DNA of 33,703 bases from Tannerellaceae bacterium (GTDB taxonomy: Bacteria; Bacteroidota; Bacteroidia; Bacteroidales; Tannerellaceae): NCBI GenBank assembly GCA_021204405.1, contig JAJPZJ010000062.1, positions 1 to 33,703 on the forward strand, read 5' to 3'. Positions 9,774 to 18,692 of the stretch are shown here, one piece after another (within the stretch, counting starts at the first letter, position 1; each line of letters starts with the position of its first letter). A program made the position numbers and the translations under genes. Below the pieces are notes generated by a model. That model did no database searches. It was not told where the DNA came from and was given only the letters and a program-made list of their open reading frames with translations.

Positions 9774-10493
9774 ATGGATAAAGTTCTTTTAGGATCCTTT
9801 TGTGTGAGTAATGATTTTTATCTATCCACATTACCCACTTCAAAAACCATAATTAATACAATAAATGCTTATTCCTGGTGCATAGCTGATAAAGATCCAT
9901 TGTTTAAAATGGCTCTTCGGAGAGGTGATGTTCTGCTTCCGGATGGAATAAGTATTGTATGGGCTGCTAAATATCTTAAAAAAGAAAAAATAAAAAAAGT
10001 TGCTGGGGCGGATGTTCATAATTTATTATTAAAATTATTAGAGAAAGAAAAAGAACGTTGTTTTTATTTAGGTGCATCAGAGGAAACACTTTTACTTATA
10101 AAAGAACGTATAAAAAAAGAATATCCTTCTATACAAGTAGGTTATTATAGCCCTCCTTATAAACAAAACTTTTCATCAAAAGATAATGAGGAGATGTTGA
10201 ATGCTATAAATACTTTTAAACCTAAAGTAGTATTTGTTGGGATGACGGCTCCGAAACAGGAAAAATGGATATATACACATGCAAATAAATTGCCGGAAAG
10301 TACTATTTGTGCTATTGGGGCAGTATTCGACTTCTATGCAGGGACTAAAAGCAGGCCTCTTCAATGGATGATAAATTATGGTTTGGAATGGTTAGGTAGA
10401 CTAATAACTGAGCCTCGCAGATTATGGAAGCGGTATATAGGGTATAACCTGGTTTTTATTTATAAAATCGTTAAGCTAAAACTAGCAAAGTAA
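9774..10493 (+). CDS. WecG/TagA/CpsF-family glycosyltransferase (GT26)
   Basis: 239 residues, the usual GT26 length. Family members transfer ManNAc or ManNAcA to an undecaprenyl-linked GlcNAc, the second sugar of several cell-wall and surface glycans. Typical blocks are visible: NTINAYSWCIADKDPLF near residue 30, RGDVLLPDGISIVWAAK (~45-62, with the conserved Asp), CFYLGASEETL (~95), VVFVGMTAPKQEKWI (~150-165) and AIGAVFDFYAGTKSRPLQWM (~180-200) followed by GLEWLGRLITEPRRLW. The UDP-ManNAc it probably uses can be made by the WecB-type enzyme at 18689-19774. It is the last gene of the plus arm and converges on licD. Confidence 0.92.
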   Translation: MDKVLLGSFCVSNDFYLSTLPTSKTIINTINAYSWCIADKDPLFKMALRRGDVLLPDGISIVWAAKYLKKEKIKKVAGADVHNLLLKLLEKEKERCFYLGASEETLLLIKERIKKEYPSIQVGYYSPPYKQNFSSKDNEEMLNAINTFKPKVVFVGMTAPKQEKWIYTHANKLPESTICAIGAVFDFYAGTKSRPLQWMINYGLEWLGRLITEPRRLWKRYIGYNLVFIYKIVKLKLAK

Positions 10494-10513
10494 GGAGTAA
10501 AATTATTTACTTA

Positions 10514-11389
10514 TTATTTGTAGTGTGAAGGACTTGATAGGATCGGTTTTAATATGACACCGTGAGTTTGTACCCTTTTTTCAGGAGGTGGAGGAGTCAT
10601 ATAGTCTTTTCCATACATTTGAGTTAAATAGGCATTTGCGTTGTTTGGACCTTTAAAAAAATATCCCTCAAAACAGTATTCTTTTAAAGGAAAAATTTCT
10701 TCATAAGTAAAATACCTGATCCATGGAGTATCAAATCCTGCTCCAATTAAATATTCAGAATCTAATGTTTTATTCTCCTTAATCAGAATTTCTGCCTTTT
10801 CCAAATAGTTTTTAGTAAGACTTATAAATAGAGGCTTACAAACAGCTATAGCTCGTTTTTTAAAAGAGTTTTTATCTAATTCACAATTCAAGCCTTTGCA
10901 AAGCCAGTAAAAGATTTTTTTGTATCTTTTTTCCTGTTTTAAGATGGATTTATTACTATGAAATTTATCAGTAGGAAAAATATCGATAAAAATTCCCTGA
11001 TGATACTTTTTATTTTTTGTACCCTCTGAAATAATTAAACTTTTAGTATCTCTTAGTTTACAGGGTAAAGGCAAATAGTCATAGAATTTGTCCGTATCCC
11101 GGGTCTGCAGATAAATATCTTCTGGTAATTCCATAGAAGCAATTTTAAGAAATTGTTCATAGTCTTCGCGGGGCATACTTATATCCAAATCATCATCCCA
11201 AGGAATAAAACCTTGATGACGGACTGCTCCTAAAAGAGTACCTGAGCACATCCAATAATTCAGGCTATGTTTTTCACATATATGGTCGAATATTTTAAAT
11301 ATTCGTAACATAACGTTCTGAGCTTGTTTTAAAACAGTTTCTCCTTTATCTCTATCATCAGGAAATAAAGATGTATAATCACTCCTCAT
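10514..11389 (-). CDS. LicD-family phosphotransferase
   Basis: 291 residues. LicD proteins are nucleotidyltransferase-fold enzymes that add phosphocholine or other phospho-substituents to surface glycans. The hallmark block is complete: WMCSGTLLGAVRHQGFIPWD (~45-65), then DDLDISMPREDYEQF, giving the metal-binding Asp residues. Further conserved parts include GIFIDIFPTDKF (~135-147). The stop follows the C-terminal YLTQMYGKDYMTPPPPEKR, a usual LicD ending. The ATG overlaps the TGA of the flippase gene by four bases. Its presence suggests a phosphorylated surface polymer; the group transferred is unknown, and no choline uptake or CDP-choline genes are in the window. Confidence 0.9.
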   Translation of the reverse strand: MRSDYTSLFPDDRDKGETVLKQAQNVMLRIFKIFDHICEKHSLNYWMCSGTLLGAVRHQGFIPWDDDLDISMPREDYEQFLKIASMELPEDIYLQTRDTDKFYDYLPLPCKLRDTKSLIISEGTKNKKYHQGIFIDIFPTDKFHSNKSILKQEKRYKKIFYWLCKGLNCELDKNSFKKRAIAVCKPLFISLTKNYLEKAEILIKENKTLDSEYLIGAGFDTPWIRYFTYEEIFPLKEYCFEGYFFKGPNNANAYLTQMYGKDYMTPPPPEKRVQTHGVILKPILSSPSHYK

Positions 11390-12636
11390 CTCTTACGCTT
11401 CAGCAATTTTAATTTATAGATTCCAAAAATACGAAAACTAATTAATGTAACTTCTGTAAATACTATCAAAATAGCAACATGGTAAATTGAAAATAGGTTT
11501 AACAGAATTAATAGGGATAATCCCGTAATATGTATTGCAGAAGTTAAAATTATTGTTAGATTAGTAAATAAAGGATGACCCATCGCAGCTAGAAAAGGAT
11601 ATCCTATTAACATAGAAGGAATAGTAAAGAAACATGCTAATAACAATGTTTGAAATACCTGCAAAGTAGAAATATCGTAGTTCCCATATACTAATTCCAG
11701 TATTAAATCTGAATAATATATCGCTATACAGAGAAGAATAATATTACCTATAAAAACTCTGGAGAAAACTTTTTTGAAAAATAAAGTATCATGGGTTTTA
11801 GCTATATGTGGAAATAACACACCTGTAAAAGGTGTAAGCATTTGATTATAAGCTTGATATAGTTTTTCTGCTGCGGAATAATATCCTACAGCTATATTTC
11901 CGCAAATAAGCCCAATCAGAAAAGAATTGCTGGTTGTAAATAAAGAGGTGGATAAACGGGAGAGGAAATAGGTACTACTATCCTTCAAAGATGTTTTTAT
12001 ATTTTTAAAATTAGGAACAAACCATTTCATCCCTAAAGTAGAATATATAATATAGAGACTTATAAAACCTGCTATTAGATATCCTATACTATAGAATAAA
12101 GGAACATATATATAGTGCTCAGGCTTCTTTATGAAAATAAAGAAAGGAGTAAAACTTATTATTTTAGCAACTAAATTAAAAACTGTTATATACTTCATGT
12201 TTTCCATACCTTGAAAAAACCACATAGGAAACATAACATTTCCTAATACCATTCCAAAATATAAAAGATAAAAAGAACTTTCAATTCTAAACTTATCAAA
12301 TGTAACTATTAAAAAACAAAGGATGAGGAAACTAATTCCGCATAAAATTGCTCTTCCAATACAAGCGCTATTCAAATAAGAATTAATGGAAACTATATTA
12401 TTTCTGTTTTCTGAAATATATTTTGTACCGGATAAATTAAAGCCAAAATCTGTAAAAAGAATAAAGTATTGAGTTAACGCATACCCAAAAGATACCAATC
12501 CCCAGCGCTCAACTCCTAATACACGGTATAAATAGGGAAAAGATAAGAGAGGAAGCAAATAATTAATACCTTGCAATAATACAAGGGATATAAAATTACT
12601 TACCATCAGATTGTTCAGCTTCTTTTTTATAAACAT
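11386..12636 (-). CDS. Polysaccharide flippase, Wzx/RfbX family
   Basis: 416 residues, strongly hydrophobic, with about 12 predicted membrane helices. It should move undecaprenyl-linked repeat units across the inner membrane. The start is characteristic of the PST/RfbX family: LLQGINYLLPLLSFPYLYRV followed by GLVSFGYALTQYF and a conserved FGFNLSGTKYIS segment. Another signature is CGNIAVGYYSAAEKLYQ in the middle (~230-245). It sits between wzy (64-base gap) and licD (4-base overlap), as expected in a Wzx/Wzy-dependent pathway. Confidence 0.9.
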   Translation of the reverse strand: MFIKKKLNNLMVSNFISLVLLQGINYLLPLLSFPYLYRVLGVERWGLVSFGYALTQYFILFTDFGFNLSGTKYISENRNNIVSINSYLNSACIGRAILCGISFLILCFLIVTFDKFRIESSFYLLYFGMVLGNVMFPMWFFQGMENMKYITVFNLVAKIISFTPFFIFIKKPEHYIYVPLFYSIGYLIAGFISLYIIYSTLGMKWFVPNFKNIKTSLKDSSTYFLSRLSTSLFTTSNSFLIGLICGNIAVGYYSAAEKLYQAYNQMLTPFTGVLFPHIAKTHDTLFFKKVFSRVFIGNIILLCIAIYYSDLILELVYGNYDISTLQVFQTLLLACFFTIPSMLIGYPFLAAMGHPLFTNLTIILTSAIHITGLSLLILLNLFSIYHVAILIVFTEVTLISFRIFGIYKLKLLKRKR

Positions 12637-12700
12637 ATATTACAAATTTAGATTGAGGCTGATTATATGTATTTTTCATATTTGATTGATTATTTAATTA

Positions 12701-13930
12701 CTAGATAGCGGCTTTGTGCATCTTTGTTGTAAAATAACTTCTTTTCATGTCTGAAAATATCCATCCCAATAGCATCATAAAGAAAAATCCTCTATTACTT
12801 GTAAAAGCTGCGTCTGCTACATTTTCAATTGCAAAATAAGCAATAATAATAAGTGAAATAGAAGCTAACCGGCTATCTTTGGTTTGTAAAAAGAAGCTAT
12901 AGGATTTTTTAGCTAAATATAGCCAGAATAAAGCAAATAGAAGTAGGCCGACAATTCCAAATTGAGCTAATGAAGGATAGTAGGTATCTGTAATAAATTT
13001 ATTAAAATTTTTACTTAAACCCCATGCTTCATCGATTTTATATTTACTATATATTGGTGAATAATAAGCTCCGGAAGCATGCGTTCCGAAGCTTGCGAAA
13101 CCACTACCAAAAGGAATATATTCTTTAAAAATAGTAATAGAAGTAGTATATAATACAAATCTTGCAATATAATCCATATCTGCATCAGGGGATATTCCAT
13201 GTAAGAAATAGAAAATTAATTTTTCTTTTACAGCAAAAAAGATAATAATAAACATTATCCCGATAAGGGTTATTGTCTTTATATTGAACTTCAGGTTCTT
13301 AATATTATTAAAATAGAATATTACGAATAAAGCAACTATATAAAGTCCGTAAAATTTTGATCTTCCGGACGCTAACCCTATCGTAAGCATAATGATAAAT
13401 ACAAGTTGCTCTTTAAAGGTATTTTTAGATGCATATAGATATACAAGAGCTAAGGCGGTAATAGCTGAGGCATAGTTTGAAGGGTGTCCCATAGTATATA
13501 GCAATATTTTTACATTTATGGCGCCGGCTATTCCTAATGGAATTAAAATAAACCAACATAAAAGACATAATTGATTTAAAAATACTTTATTTTTTTTATT
13601 AAGTTGGGGTTTTAATTGGTAAACACAAAAGAAGGCCAGATAAGGCTTTAACTGAATGATAAAATCCATAATAATTGCCTTGGACACATTACTTTTTATA
13701 TAGAAAGAATAAGCAAGATAAAAAATAAAGATAAAGAGAATAAGTGTAAATAATTTGTTAATTTTCCAATCTTTGGTATTGAACATATAAAAAATAAATA
13801 GAACAAATAGAATGGTTGCACAAATTTCATCAATCAATTGAAAATTAAGTGTTCCATAAGTAATCACACCAAAAATCAAAGTAATAAGAAATAGATAATA
13901 AAAGCTTTTATTTAAAATATCCTGTATCAT
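12701..13930 (-). CDS. Wzy-type polymerase / O-antigen ligase-like membrane protein
   Basis: 409 residues with about ten membrane helices and one larger extracytoplasmic loop (residues ~235-310) containing GSGFASFGTHASG. This arrangement is that of Wzy polymerases and WaaL-like ligases. Position next to wzx favours polymerase. Sequence of this class is poorly conserved, so the role rests on topology and context. The stop is TAG immediately followed by TAA, the only intact gene in the window where I find TAG as terminator. A -7 box lies about 75 bases upstream. It is very A/T rich, like the rest of this arm, which is common for polysaccharide genes acquired by transfer. Confidence 0.8.
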   Translation of the reverse strand: MIQDILNKSFYYLFLITLIFGVITYGTLNFQLIDEICATILFVLFIFYMFNTKDWKINKLFTLILFIFIFYLAYSFYIKSNVSKAIIMDFIIQLKPYLAFFCVYQLKPQLNKKNKVFLNQLCLLCWFILIPLGIAGAINVKILLYTMGHPSNYASAITALALVYLYASKNTFKEQLVFIIMLTIGLASGRSKFYGLYIVALFVIFYFNNIKNLKFNIKTITLIGIMFIIIFFAVKEKLIFYFLHGISPDADMDYIARFVLYTTSITIFKEYIPFGSGFASFGTHASGAYYSPIYSKYKIDEAWGLSKNFNKFITDTYYPSLAQFGIVGLLLFALFWLYLAKKSYSFFLQTKDSRLASISLIIIAYFAIENVADAAFTSNRGFFFMMLLGWIFSDMKRSYFTTKMHKAAI

Positions 13931-14192
13931 AATTTATTCCAAAAAGCTGTCGCTTGTTGTAGGGGATGTTAATTGTTTTTTAATTTTTCATTGTAAAACC
14001 TACAAAGATAATGTAATGGCTGAAGTAAAACTAATGAATCAAAGTTAAAAACAGCATTGCTGAATATAAGAATAAGAATATTATATCTGAAACAGAAAAG
14101 ATAATTAATGCCAATAAGATCAAGCTTAGGTATAAATATACCGGATTTATTCAGTGTGAGATACGGAAAGAAAAATAGCAAGAATAAAATAT
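13931..14192. other. Intergenic stretch, no credible gene
   Basis: 262 bases between the Cys-rich FeoB partner and wzy. A 70-codon minus frame is open here (13969-14181), but its composition (runs of L, F, I and N) reflects A/T-rich DNA and it covers the likely wzy promoter. I see a -7 box at 14003-14010 and nothing else. Confidence 0.5.
14003..14010 (-). promoter_or_regulatory. -7 box for wzy-wzx-licD
   Basis: On the minus strand this reads TATCTTTG, a full match to TAnnTTTG, about 75 bases before the wzy ATG. It suggests that the minus polysaccharide arm can be transcribed separately from feoB. No clear -33 box at the expected spacing. Confidence 0.45.
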
Positions 14193-14387
14193 TTACTTAT
14201 TACTGGGGGTTGTGACTACAAAACTCTTCTTTTTCGAATTGGCTAATTCTTCTTTTAAAGCACATCCACTACAGCCACGGCAAGGGTCCTCCGGAGCTTT
14301 TAGGCTGGTAAATATGCGAAAAATTCTTCGGGCGATAAAAAATATCGTTAGAATACCAATTATGATTACTGCTATTTCCTGCCACAT
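14193..14387 (-). CDS. FeoB-associated Cys-rich membrane protein
   Basis: 64 residues. One N-terminal membrane helix (EIAVIIIGILTIFFIARRIF) followed by a short cytoplasmic tail with the motif CRGCSGCALK (Cys residues near 36, 39, 42), then a lysine-rich end. This matches the small FeoB-associated Cys-rich proteins found after feoB in many Bacteroidota; the cysteines may bind ferrous iron or sense redox, but that is inference. It lies 87 bases after the FeoAB stop, on the same strand. Confidence 0.85.
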   Translation of the reverse strand: MWQEIAVIIIGILTIFFIARRIFRIFTSLKAPEDPCRGCSGCALKEELANSKKKSFVVTTPSNK

Positions 14388-14474
14388 ATAGATTTAATTT
14401 TCTCTTACATATAACAATAAAAATTCGTTATAAGTTCTTTTGGATACGGATTGTTTTGGAGACATTCACTGTTA

Positions 14475-16955
14475 TTAAATAAGATTTAATATAAGCCCTC
14501 CCACATTATATACAACAAATGATGTTATCCAAGCCAGTACACAGGTATATACTACAACAAATGCTCCCCACTTCCATGAACCCGATTCATGAACGATAGC
14601 CGATATTGTGGCAATACAAGGAAAATAGATCAACACAAAAACCATAAGGCTTAGTGTAATCAGTGGCGTGAACACCGGAGTGCCGGCTTCATCTTTATCC
14701 TGCCTTAATCGTTCCGGTAGTGACTGGGTTTCTTCTTCTTCCCCGGTATATAATACACTTAAAGTGCTTACCACTACCTCTTTAGCTGCCATACCCGTTA
14801 ATAAACTTACACTCATTTTCCAATCAAACCCAAGGGGAGCTACTACCGGCTGTATGGCCTGTCCGATTCTTCCTATATAAGAGTTTTTCTGGTGGTCAAT
14901 CGTTTTTAAATGTTCCAGCTCCAGCATGTTTTCTTCTTTTTCCTCTATACTCATATCACTGGCTTCAACAGAAGCTATCTCATTGTCAAAAATTGCAGAA
15001 TTAGCTGTTTCCTGTGGAAAATATCCTAAGAACCAGATAAAAATAGATGCAACCAATATAACGCCTCCCATTTTACGGAGATATTGTCGAGCCTTCTCCC
15101 ACATATGGATAAGTATAGATTTGGCTGTAGGCATACGGTAAGGAGGTAATTCCATTACAAATGGCACATCTTCCTGATTGAAAAGAAACCTTTTGAATAG
15201 CCGGGCCATTACTACTGCCAGCAGGATACCGAAAATGTATAATGATAAAAGGATCGTACCTGCATGGTTGGGAAAGAAAGCACCGGCCAGAAGAATATAT
15301 ACCGGTAAGCGTGCACTGCAACTCATTAGTGGATTGATCAACATCGTAATCATCCGGCTGTTTCTGCTTTCAATTGTCTGGGACGACATGATGGCAGGCA
15401 CATTACAGCCAAAGCCCATTACTAAAGGAATAAATGATTTGCCGTGTAACCCCATTTTATGCATCAGTTTATCCATGATAAATGCAGCCCGGGCCATATA
15501 GCCGGAGTCTTCCATAAAGGAAATAAATAGGTAAAGGATAAGGATATTAGGTAGAAAGACGATGACTCCTCCGACACCGGCAATAATTCCTTCTACCAGC
15601 AGATCTTTGAAAGGACCTTCAGGCATATATCCACGTACCCAATCTCCAAATACTGTAACCAGGTCTTCAATCCAGCCCATAGGATAGTCTCCCAAACGGA
15701 AGGTGGCTTCAAACATGATCCACATGAAAAGGATAAATATAGGAAATCCCAGGTATTTATTCGTTACAAATAAATCAATAATCTGTGTTTTAGAAGCTTT
15801 TTCAAGGATATTCTGTTCAAAAGTTTCATGCAAGGCGCCTGAAATAAATCCATATCTGGCATTGGTAAATGCCGTTTCGGAATCTTCTTTTAATATCTCT
15901 TCTAGCTGGGCTATTTTCTTATTCCGTTTCTCAAATACAGGACCATGGAAAGGTAATGTTTTTACATATGCCTCTACTTCCGGATCTTTCTCCAGCAATT
16001 TTATAGCAAGATACCGTGTGGTTATACTTTTAGGTATTAATTCACAGTTTTTTAATGTTTCCCTTACACTGTAAATAGCTTTTTCAAGTACTTCACCGTA
16101 GTTGATATAGATATGCCTTACAACTGGGTCTTCTTCCTCATACACTTTAATCACCCTGTCAAACAGTTCTTTTATCCCAAATCCTGTTTTGCTGATGGTC
16201 GGCACAATCGGGCAGCCAATCATCCGCAATAAAGACTCGTGATCAAATTTACTTCCACTCTTCTCCAGTTCGTCATACATATTAAGCGCAATAACCATGC
16301 GGGTATCCATATCGATCAGTTGGCTGGTCAGGTATAAATTCCTTTCGAGGTTTGTTGCATCTACTACATTTATAACTACATCCGGTTGTTCCTCATTTAA
16401 ATGCCTGCGTACATATAGCTCTTCCGGAGTATAGGCAGAAAGCGAATAGGTACCGGGCAGGTCGACTATTTTAAAACGATACCCATTTTGCTGGAATACT
16501 CCTTCTTTGACATCTACAGTTACACCACTGTAATTACCTACATGTTCATGAGAACCTGATGCAAAGTTGAACAGGGAGGTTTTCCCACAATTAGGATTTC
16601 CTACAAGTGCGACATTTATGGTTTTACCTTTTTGGATCGCTATTTGTTGAATGACTTCTTCCTGATCAGGTGTAAATGTATTAGTAAGGGTTGACTTTCC
16701 GGAAGATTTGGTTTGTTCCTCCAGGAATTCTTCTACACTGACTACTTCAATCATTTCCGCATCTTTTCTTCGCAGAGATACATCATATCCCATAATACGG
16801 TAATGTATAGGATCTTTTAAGGGAGCATTCTGGATAACATCCACCTCCTTTCCACAGATAAATCCCATTTCAATGATTCGTTTGCGGAAGCCTCCGCATC
16901 TCAGTACCTTTACTATAACGCCTTTATCGCCTGTTCGAAGTTCAGATAGTCTCAT
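14475..16955 (-). CDS. feoB: Ferrous iron transporter, FeoA-FeoB fusion
   Basis: 826 residues, the length of Bacteroidota FeoAB fusions. Residues 1-75 form a FeoA SH3-like domain (MRLSELRTGDKGVIVKVLR). The G domain starts at ~115 with VGNPNCGKTSLFNFASG (G1), YSGVTVD (G2), DLPGTYSLS (G3) and NMYDE (G4). A helical spacer follows (~280-390) and then the membrane channel, with gate-type segments VMGFGCNVPAIMSSQTIESR and NPLMSCSARLPVYILLAG carrying conserved Cys residues. The protein imports Fe2+ across the inner membrane. It has its own promoter in the space shared with the folK-like gene, and a Cys-rich partner follows. No Fur box could be assigned by eye. Confidence 0.97.
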   Translation of the reverse strand: MRLSELRTGDKGVIVKVLRCGGFRKRIIEMGFICGKEVDVIQNAPLKDPIHYRIMGYDVSLRRKDAEMIEVVSVEEFLEEQTKSSGKSTLTNTFTPDQEEVIQQIAIQKGKTINVALVGNPNCGKTSLFNFASGSHEHVGNYSGVTVDVKEGVFQQNGYRFKIVDLPGTYSLSAYTPEELYVRRHLNEEQPDVVINVVDATNLERNLYLTSQLIDMDTRMVIALNMYDELEKSGSKFDHESLLRMIGCPIVPTISKTGFGIKELFDRVIKVYEEEDPVVRHIYINYGEVLEKAIYSVRETLKNCELIPKSITTRYLAIKLLEKDPEVEAYVKTLPFHGPVFEKRNKKIAQLEEILKEDSETAFTNARYGFISGALHETFEQNILEKASKTQIIDLFVTNKYLGFPIFILFMWIMFEATFRLGDYPMGWIEDLVTVFGDWVRGYMPEGPFKDLLVEGIIAGVGGVIVFLPNILILYLFISFMEDSGYMARAAFIMDKLMHKMGLHGKSFIPLVMGFGCNVPAIMSSQTIESRNSRMITMLINPLMSCSARLPVYILLAGAFFPNHAGTILLSLYIFGILLAVVMARLFKRFLFNQEDVPFVMELPPYRMPTAKSILIHMWEKARQYLRKMGGVILVASIFIWFLGYFPQETANSAIFDNEIASVEASDMSIEEKEENMLELEHLKTIDHQKNSYIGRIGQAIQPVVAPLGFDWKMSVSLLTGMAAKEVVVSTLSVLYTGEEEETQSLPERLRQDKDEAGTPVFTPLITLSLMVFVLIYFPCIATISAIVHESGSWKWGAFVVVYTCVLAWITSFVVYNVGGLILNLI

Positions 16956-16974
16956 ATTTCTTTTAAAAATTATA

Positions 16975-16982
16975 CAAAGGTA
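16975..16982 (-). promoter_or_regulatory. -7 box for feoB
   Basis: Minus-strand TACCTTTG, with TTG at 17005-17003 giving a 20-base spacing, so both parts of a Bacteroidota promoter are present. The gene starts 20 bases downstream. Confidence 0.6.
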
Positions 16983-17028
16983 CGCTGAAAACCTTGTCCC
17001 GGCAATACCTGTAAATGGGTATTTTTCT

Positions 17029-17036
17029 TAGCTTTG
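17029..17036 (+). promoter_or_regulatory. -7 box for the folK-like gene
   Basis: TAGCTTTG on the plus strand, 37-40 bases before the tandem ATG at 17073/17076. It overlaps the upstream ATG-type start at 17034, which argues that translation begins at 17073 or 17076. Confidence 0.5.
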
Positions 17037-17072
17037 TGCCTACATAAGGTAATTATTTTAAGCGTATGGGAT

Positions 17073-17444
17073 ATGATGAATAGGGTGATTTTAGGCTTAG
17101 GGTCAAACCAACAGGAGAACGAAAATATGATCCGGGCTACAGATGCGTTGAAAAATATTTTCCCCGGCATCCTCTTCTCGGATGTGGTTTATACTAAACC
17201 GGTAGGTCTTATTACTGAAAATCTTTTTCTGAATAGGGTGGGAATAGCTTATTTGCCTTGTGATATACCTGAAATAAATAAGGAATTAAAAAGAATTGAA
17301 AGGGAATTGGGGTGCTTGCCTTATGACAAGGAACAAGGATGTATTAAAATTGATATCGACCTTTTACAATGGAATGAAATGGTTCTTAAACCGGAGGATC
17401 TTCAGCGCGAAGATGTAATTAAAGGATTACAATCTCTTCTCTGA
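17073..17444 (+). CDS. Short HPPK/FolK-like pyrophosphokinase
   Basis: About 123 residues, shorter than typical HPPK (~160). The family transfers pyrophosphate from ATP to 6-hydroxymethyl-dihydropterin in folate synthesis. Visible family features are VILGLGSNQQENENMIRATD at the N-terminus, VYTKPVG, the segment LNRVGIAYL, and IKIDIDLLQWNE, which matches the conserved IDIDLL strand carrying catalytic Asp residues. The arginine-rich loop is reduced (RELGCLPYDKEQGC instead of the usual R..G.RW.PR..D). It may be a diverged or low-activity homologue. ATG ATG at 17073-17078 is the likely start. Its last 18 bases overlap the end of the opposing glycosyltransferase gene. Confidence 0.75.
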   Translation: MMNRVILGLGSNQQENENMIRATDALKNIFPGILFSDVVYTKPVGLITENLFLNRVGIAYLPCDIPEINKELKRIERELGCLPYDKEQGCIKIDIDLLQWNEMVLKPEDLQREDVIKGLQSLL

Positions 17445-18692
17445 ATGATTACAGGGAACTAACTGTTCGAATAATTCTATAAATTGTTTGGCTTGTTCTT
17501 TCCTCGAATATTTTTTTAATACCTCTCTATTAACTGAAGCATGGGTGTATCCTTTCTCCTTCCATTCATTAAAGTGGAGGAGAAGGAATGCGCGGACTTC
17601 CTCCATCTTTCTTCCTGCCAGGCCGGCTCCCGCCTCTCGTATAGCTCGTTCGAGACAATCTTCATCACTCCGGATGCATAAAATTGGTTTTTCTACAGCC
17701 AAAGCTTCAAAAAATTTAGTGGTCATAACCCCTTTGGAACCGTGGAGCCCCGATTTGTTTGTAAGCAGTAATAAAATAGAACTGGTATTAAGGATCTCTG
17801 GAATAGCAGTCGCAGGAATGTATCCTTTGTAAAACATGCAGTCCTCCACCTGAGCGTCCCGTACTATTTTTTTTATAACCTCCTCCGACTTATTGTCTAC
17901 ATACCAATGTACCTGGCATTTGCTATAAAATTCCGGATTTTCTTCTTTTAGGGATTGGAGAGCTTCTATTAAAAGAGAAGGGTCGCGCATGGCTGTACTG
18001 AGAAGACGCCCTGTATAACTAATAATAAAAGCGGGCGTAATGGATTGGACCGGATAAAAGAGTTCAGGATCAAATCCATTAAAAATAAGGGTAGTATTGG
18101 GATTATAAGTAGCCAGCATCTGCTGATGCCAGTTTGAAATAGTAGTAATATGATTGGCCCGGGTTAAAACCTTATTCCGTTTTTTCAGACTACTCTTTTT
18201 GTACTGGTTAGCAATTAATTTCTCTATTCCGAAAAACTTCGGTAACTGATGTTTTATAAACTCCAGGCCGGTATATTGCTCTATGATGTCCCTCAAGTCT
18301 GCAATAAGCGGTAAATTAAAAGATTGGGAAACTTTCAAAGCCGCGGGTAAAGGGAATGTACGGAAAGTACTTGCCAGGACTAACTCTACAGGCTCCTTTT
18401 CCAACAGTTTACTGGCTTTGTGGTACATAACGCGTTCTTTGTAATTTGTAAGTAGATCCAGTATCAATATAAACAGCCATTGGCGCCGGGCTACCCATTT
18501 ATTACAGGCAGGATAAAAATTAACATAATACACTTTTATCCCTTCAGTTAAAAAGGAAAATGTGCTACCCTCTACCTGTTCGGCTATAACAATTGGCTCC
18601 CAGCCGTTCAATTTAAGATATTTACATAAATATCCCATTCTGGGACCAAATGCCGGTGGAAAAATATCGCATATAATCAATACTTTTCTCAT
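17427..18692 (-). CDS. Glycosyltransferase family 4-like protein
   Basis: 421 residues, GT-B fold. The start VLIICDIFPPAFGPRMGYL is the typical GT4 N-terminal strand and glycine loop. The C-terminal donor half includes ISYTGRLLS (~215), the LNTSSILLLLTNK segment, and GVMTTKFFEALAVEKPILCI (~335-355), which corresponds to the sugar-nucleotide binding region. It is the last gene of the minus-strand run: its ATG overlaps the WecB stop by four bases (ATGA), so translation is coupled. It probably acts with WecB and the deacetylase-like gene in assembly of a surface glycan; donor and acceptor unknown. Confidence 0.85.
   Translation of the reverse strand: MRKVLIICDIFPPAFGPRMGYLCKYLKLNGWEPIVIAEQVEGSTFSFLTEGIKVYYVNFYPACNKWVARRQWLFILILDLLTNYKERVMYHKASKLLEKEPVELVLASTFRTFPLPAALKVSQSFNLPLIADLRDIIEQYTGLEFIKHQLPKFFGIEKLIANQYKKSSLKKRNKVLTRANHITTISNWHQQMLATYNPNTTLIFNGFDPELFYPVQSITPAFIISYTGRLLSTAMRDPSLLIEALQSLKEENPEFYSKCQVHWYVDNKSEEVIKKIVRDAQVEDCMFYKGYIPATAIPEILNTSSILLLLTNKSGLHGSKGVMTTKFFEALAVEKPILCIRSDEDCLERAIREAGAGLAGRKMEEVRAFLLLHFNEWKEKGYTHASVNREVLKKYSRKEQAKQFIELFEQLVPCNHSEKRL

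Noticed and set aside
12701..12703. Genome-wide reassignment of TAG to Gln
   Set aside because: wzy ends in TAG (followed by TAA), bcp has frameshifts besides its TAG, and no suppressor tRNA is in the window. Too few genes to support recoding.
13969..14181. 70-codon minus-strand open frame upstream of wzy
   Set aside because: Composition is that of A/T-rich non-coding DNA, no recognisable motif, and it overlaps the probable wzy -7 box at 14003-14010.
17034..17072. Upstream start for the folK-like gene (13 extra residues)
   Set aside because: It overlaps the -7 box at 17029-17036, so the transcript would begin after it; the GLGSN motif fits an ATG at 17073 or 17076.
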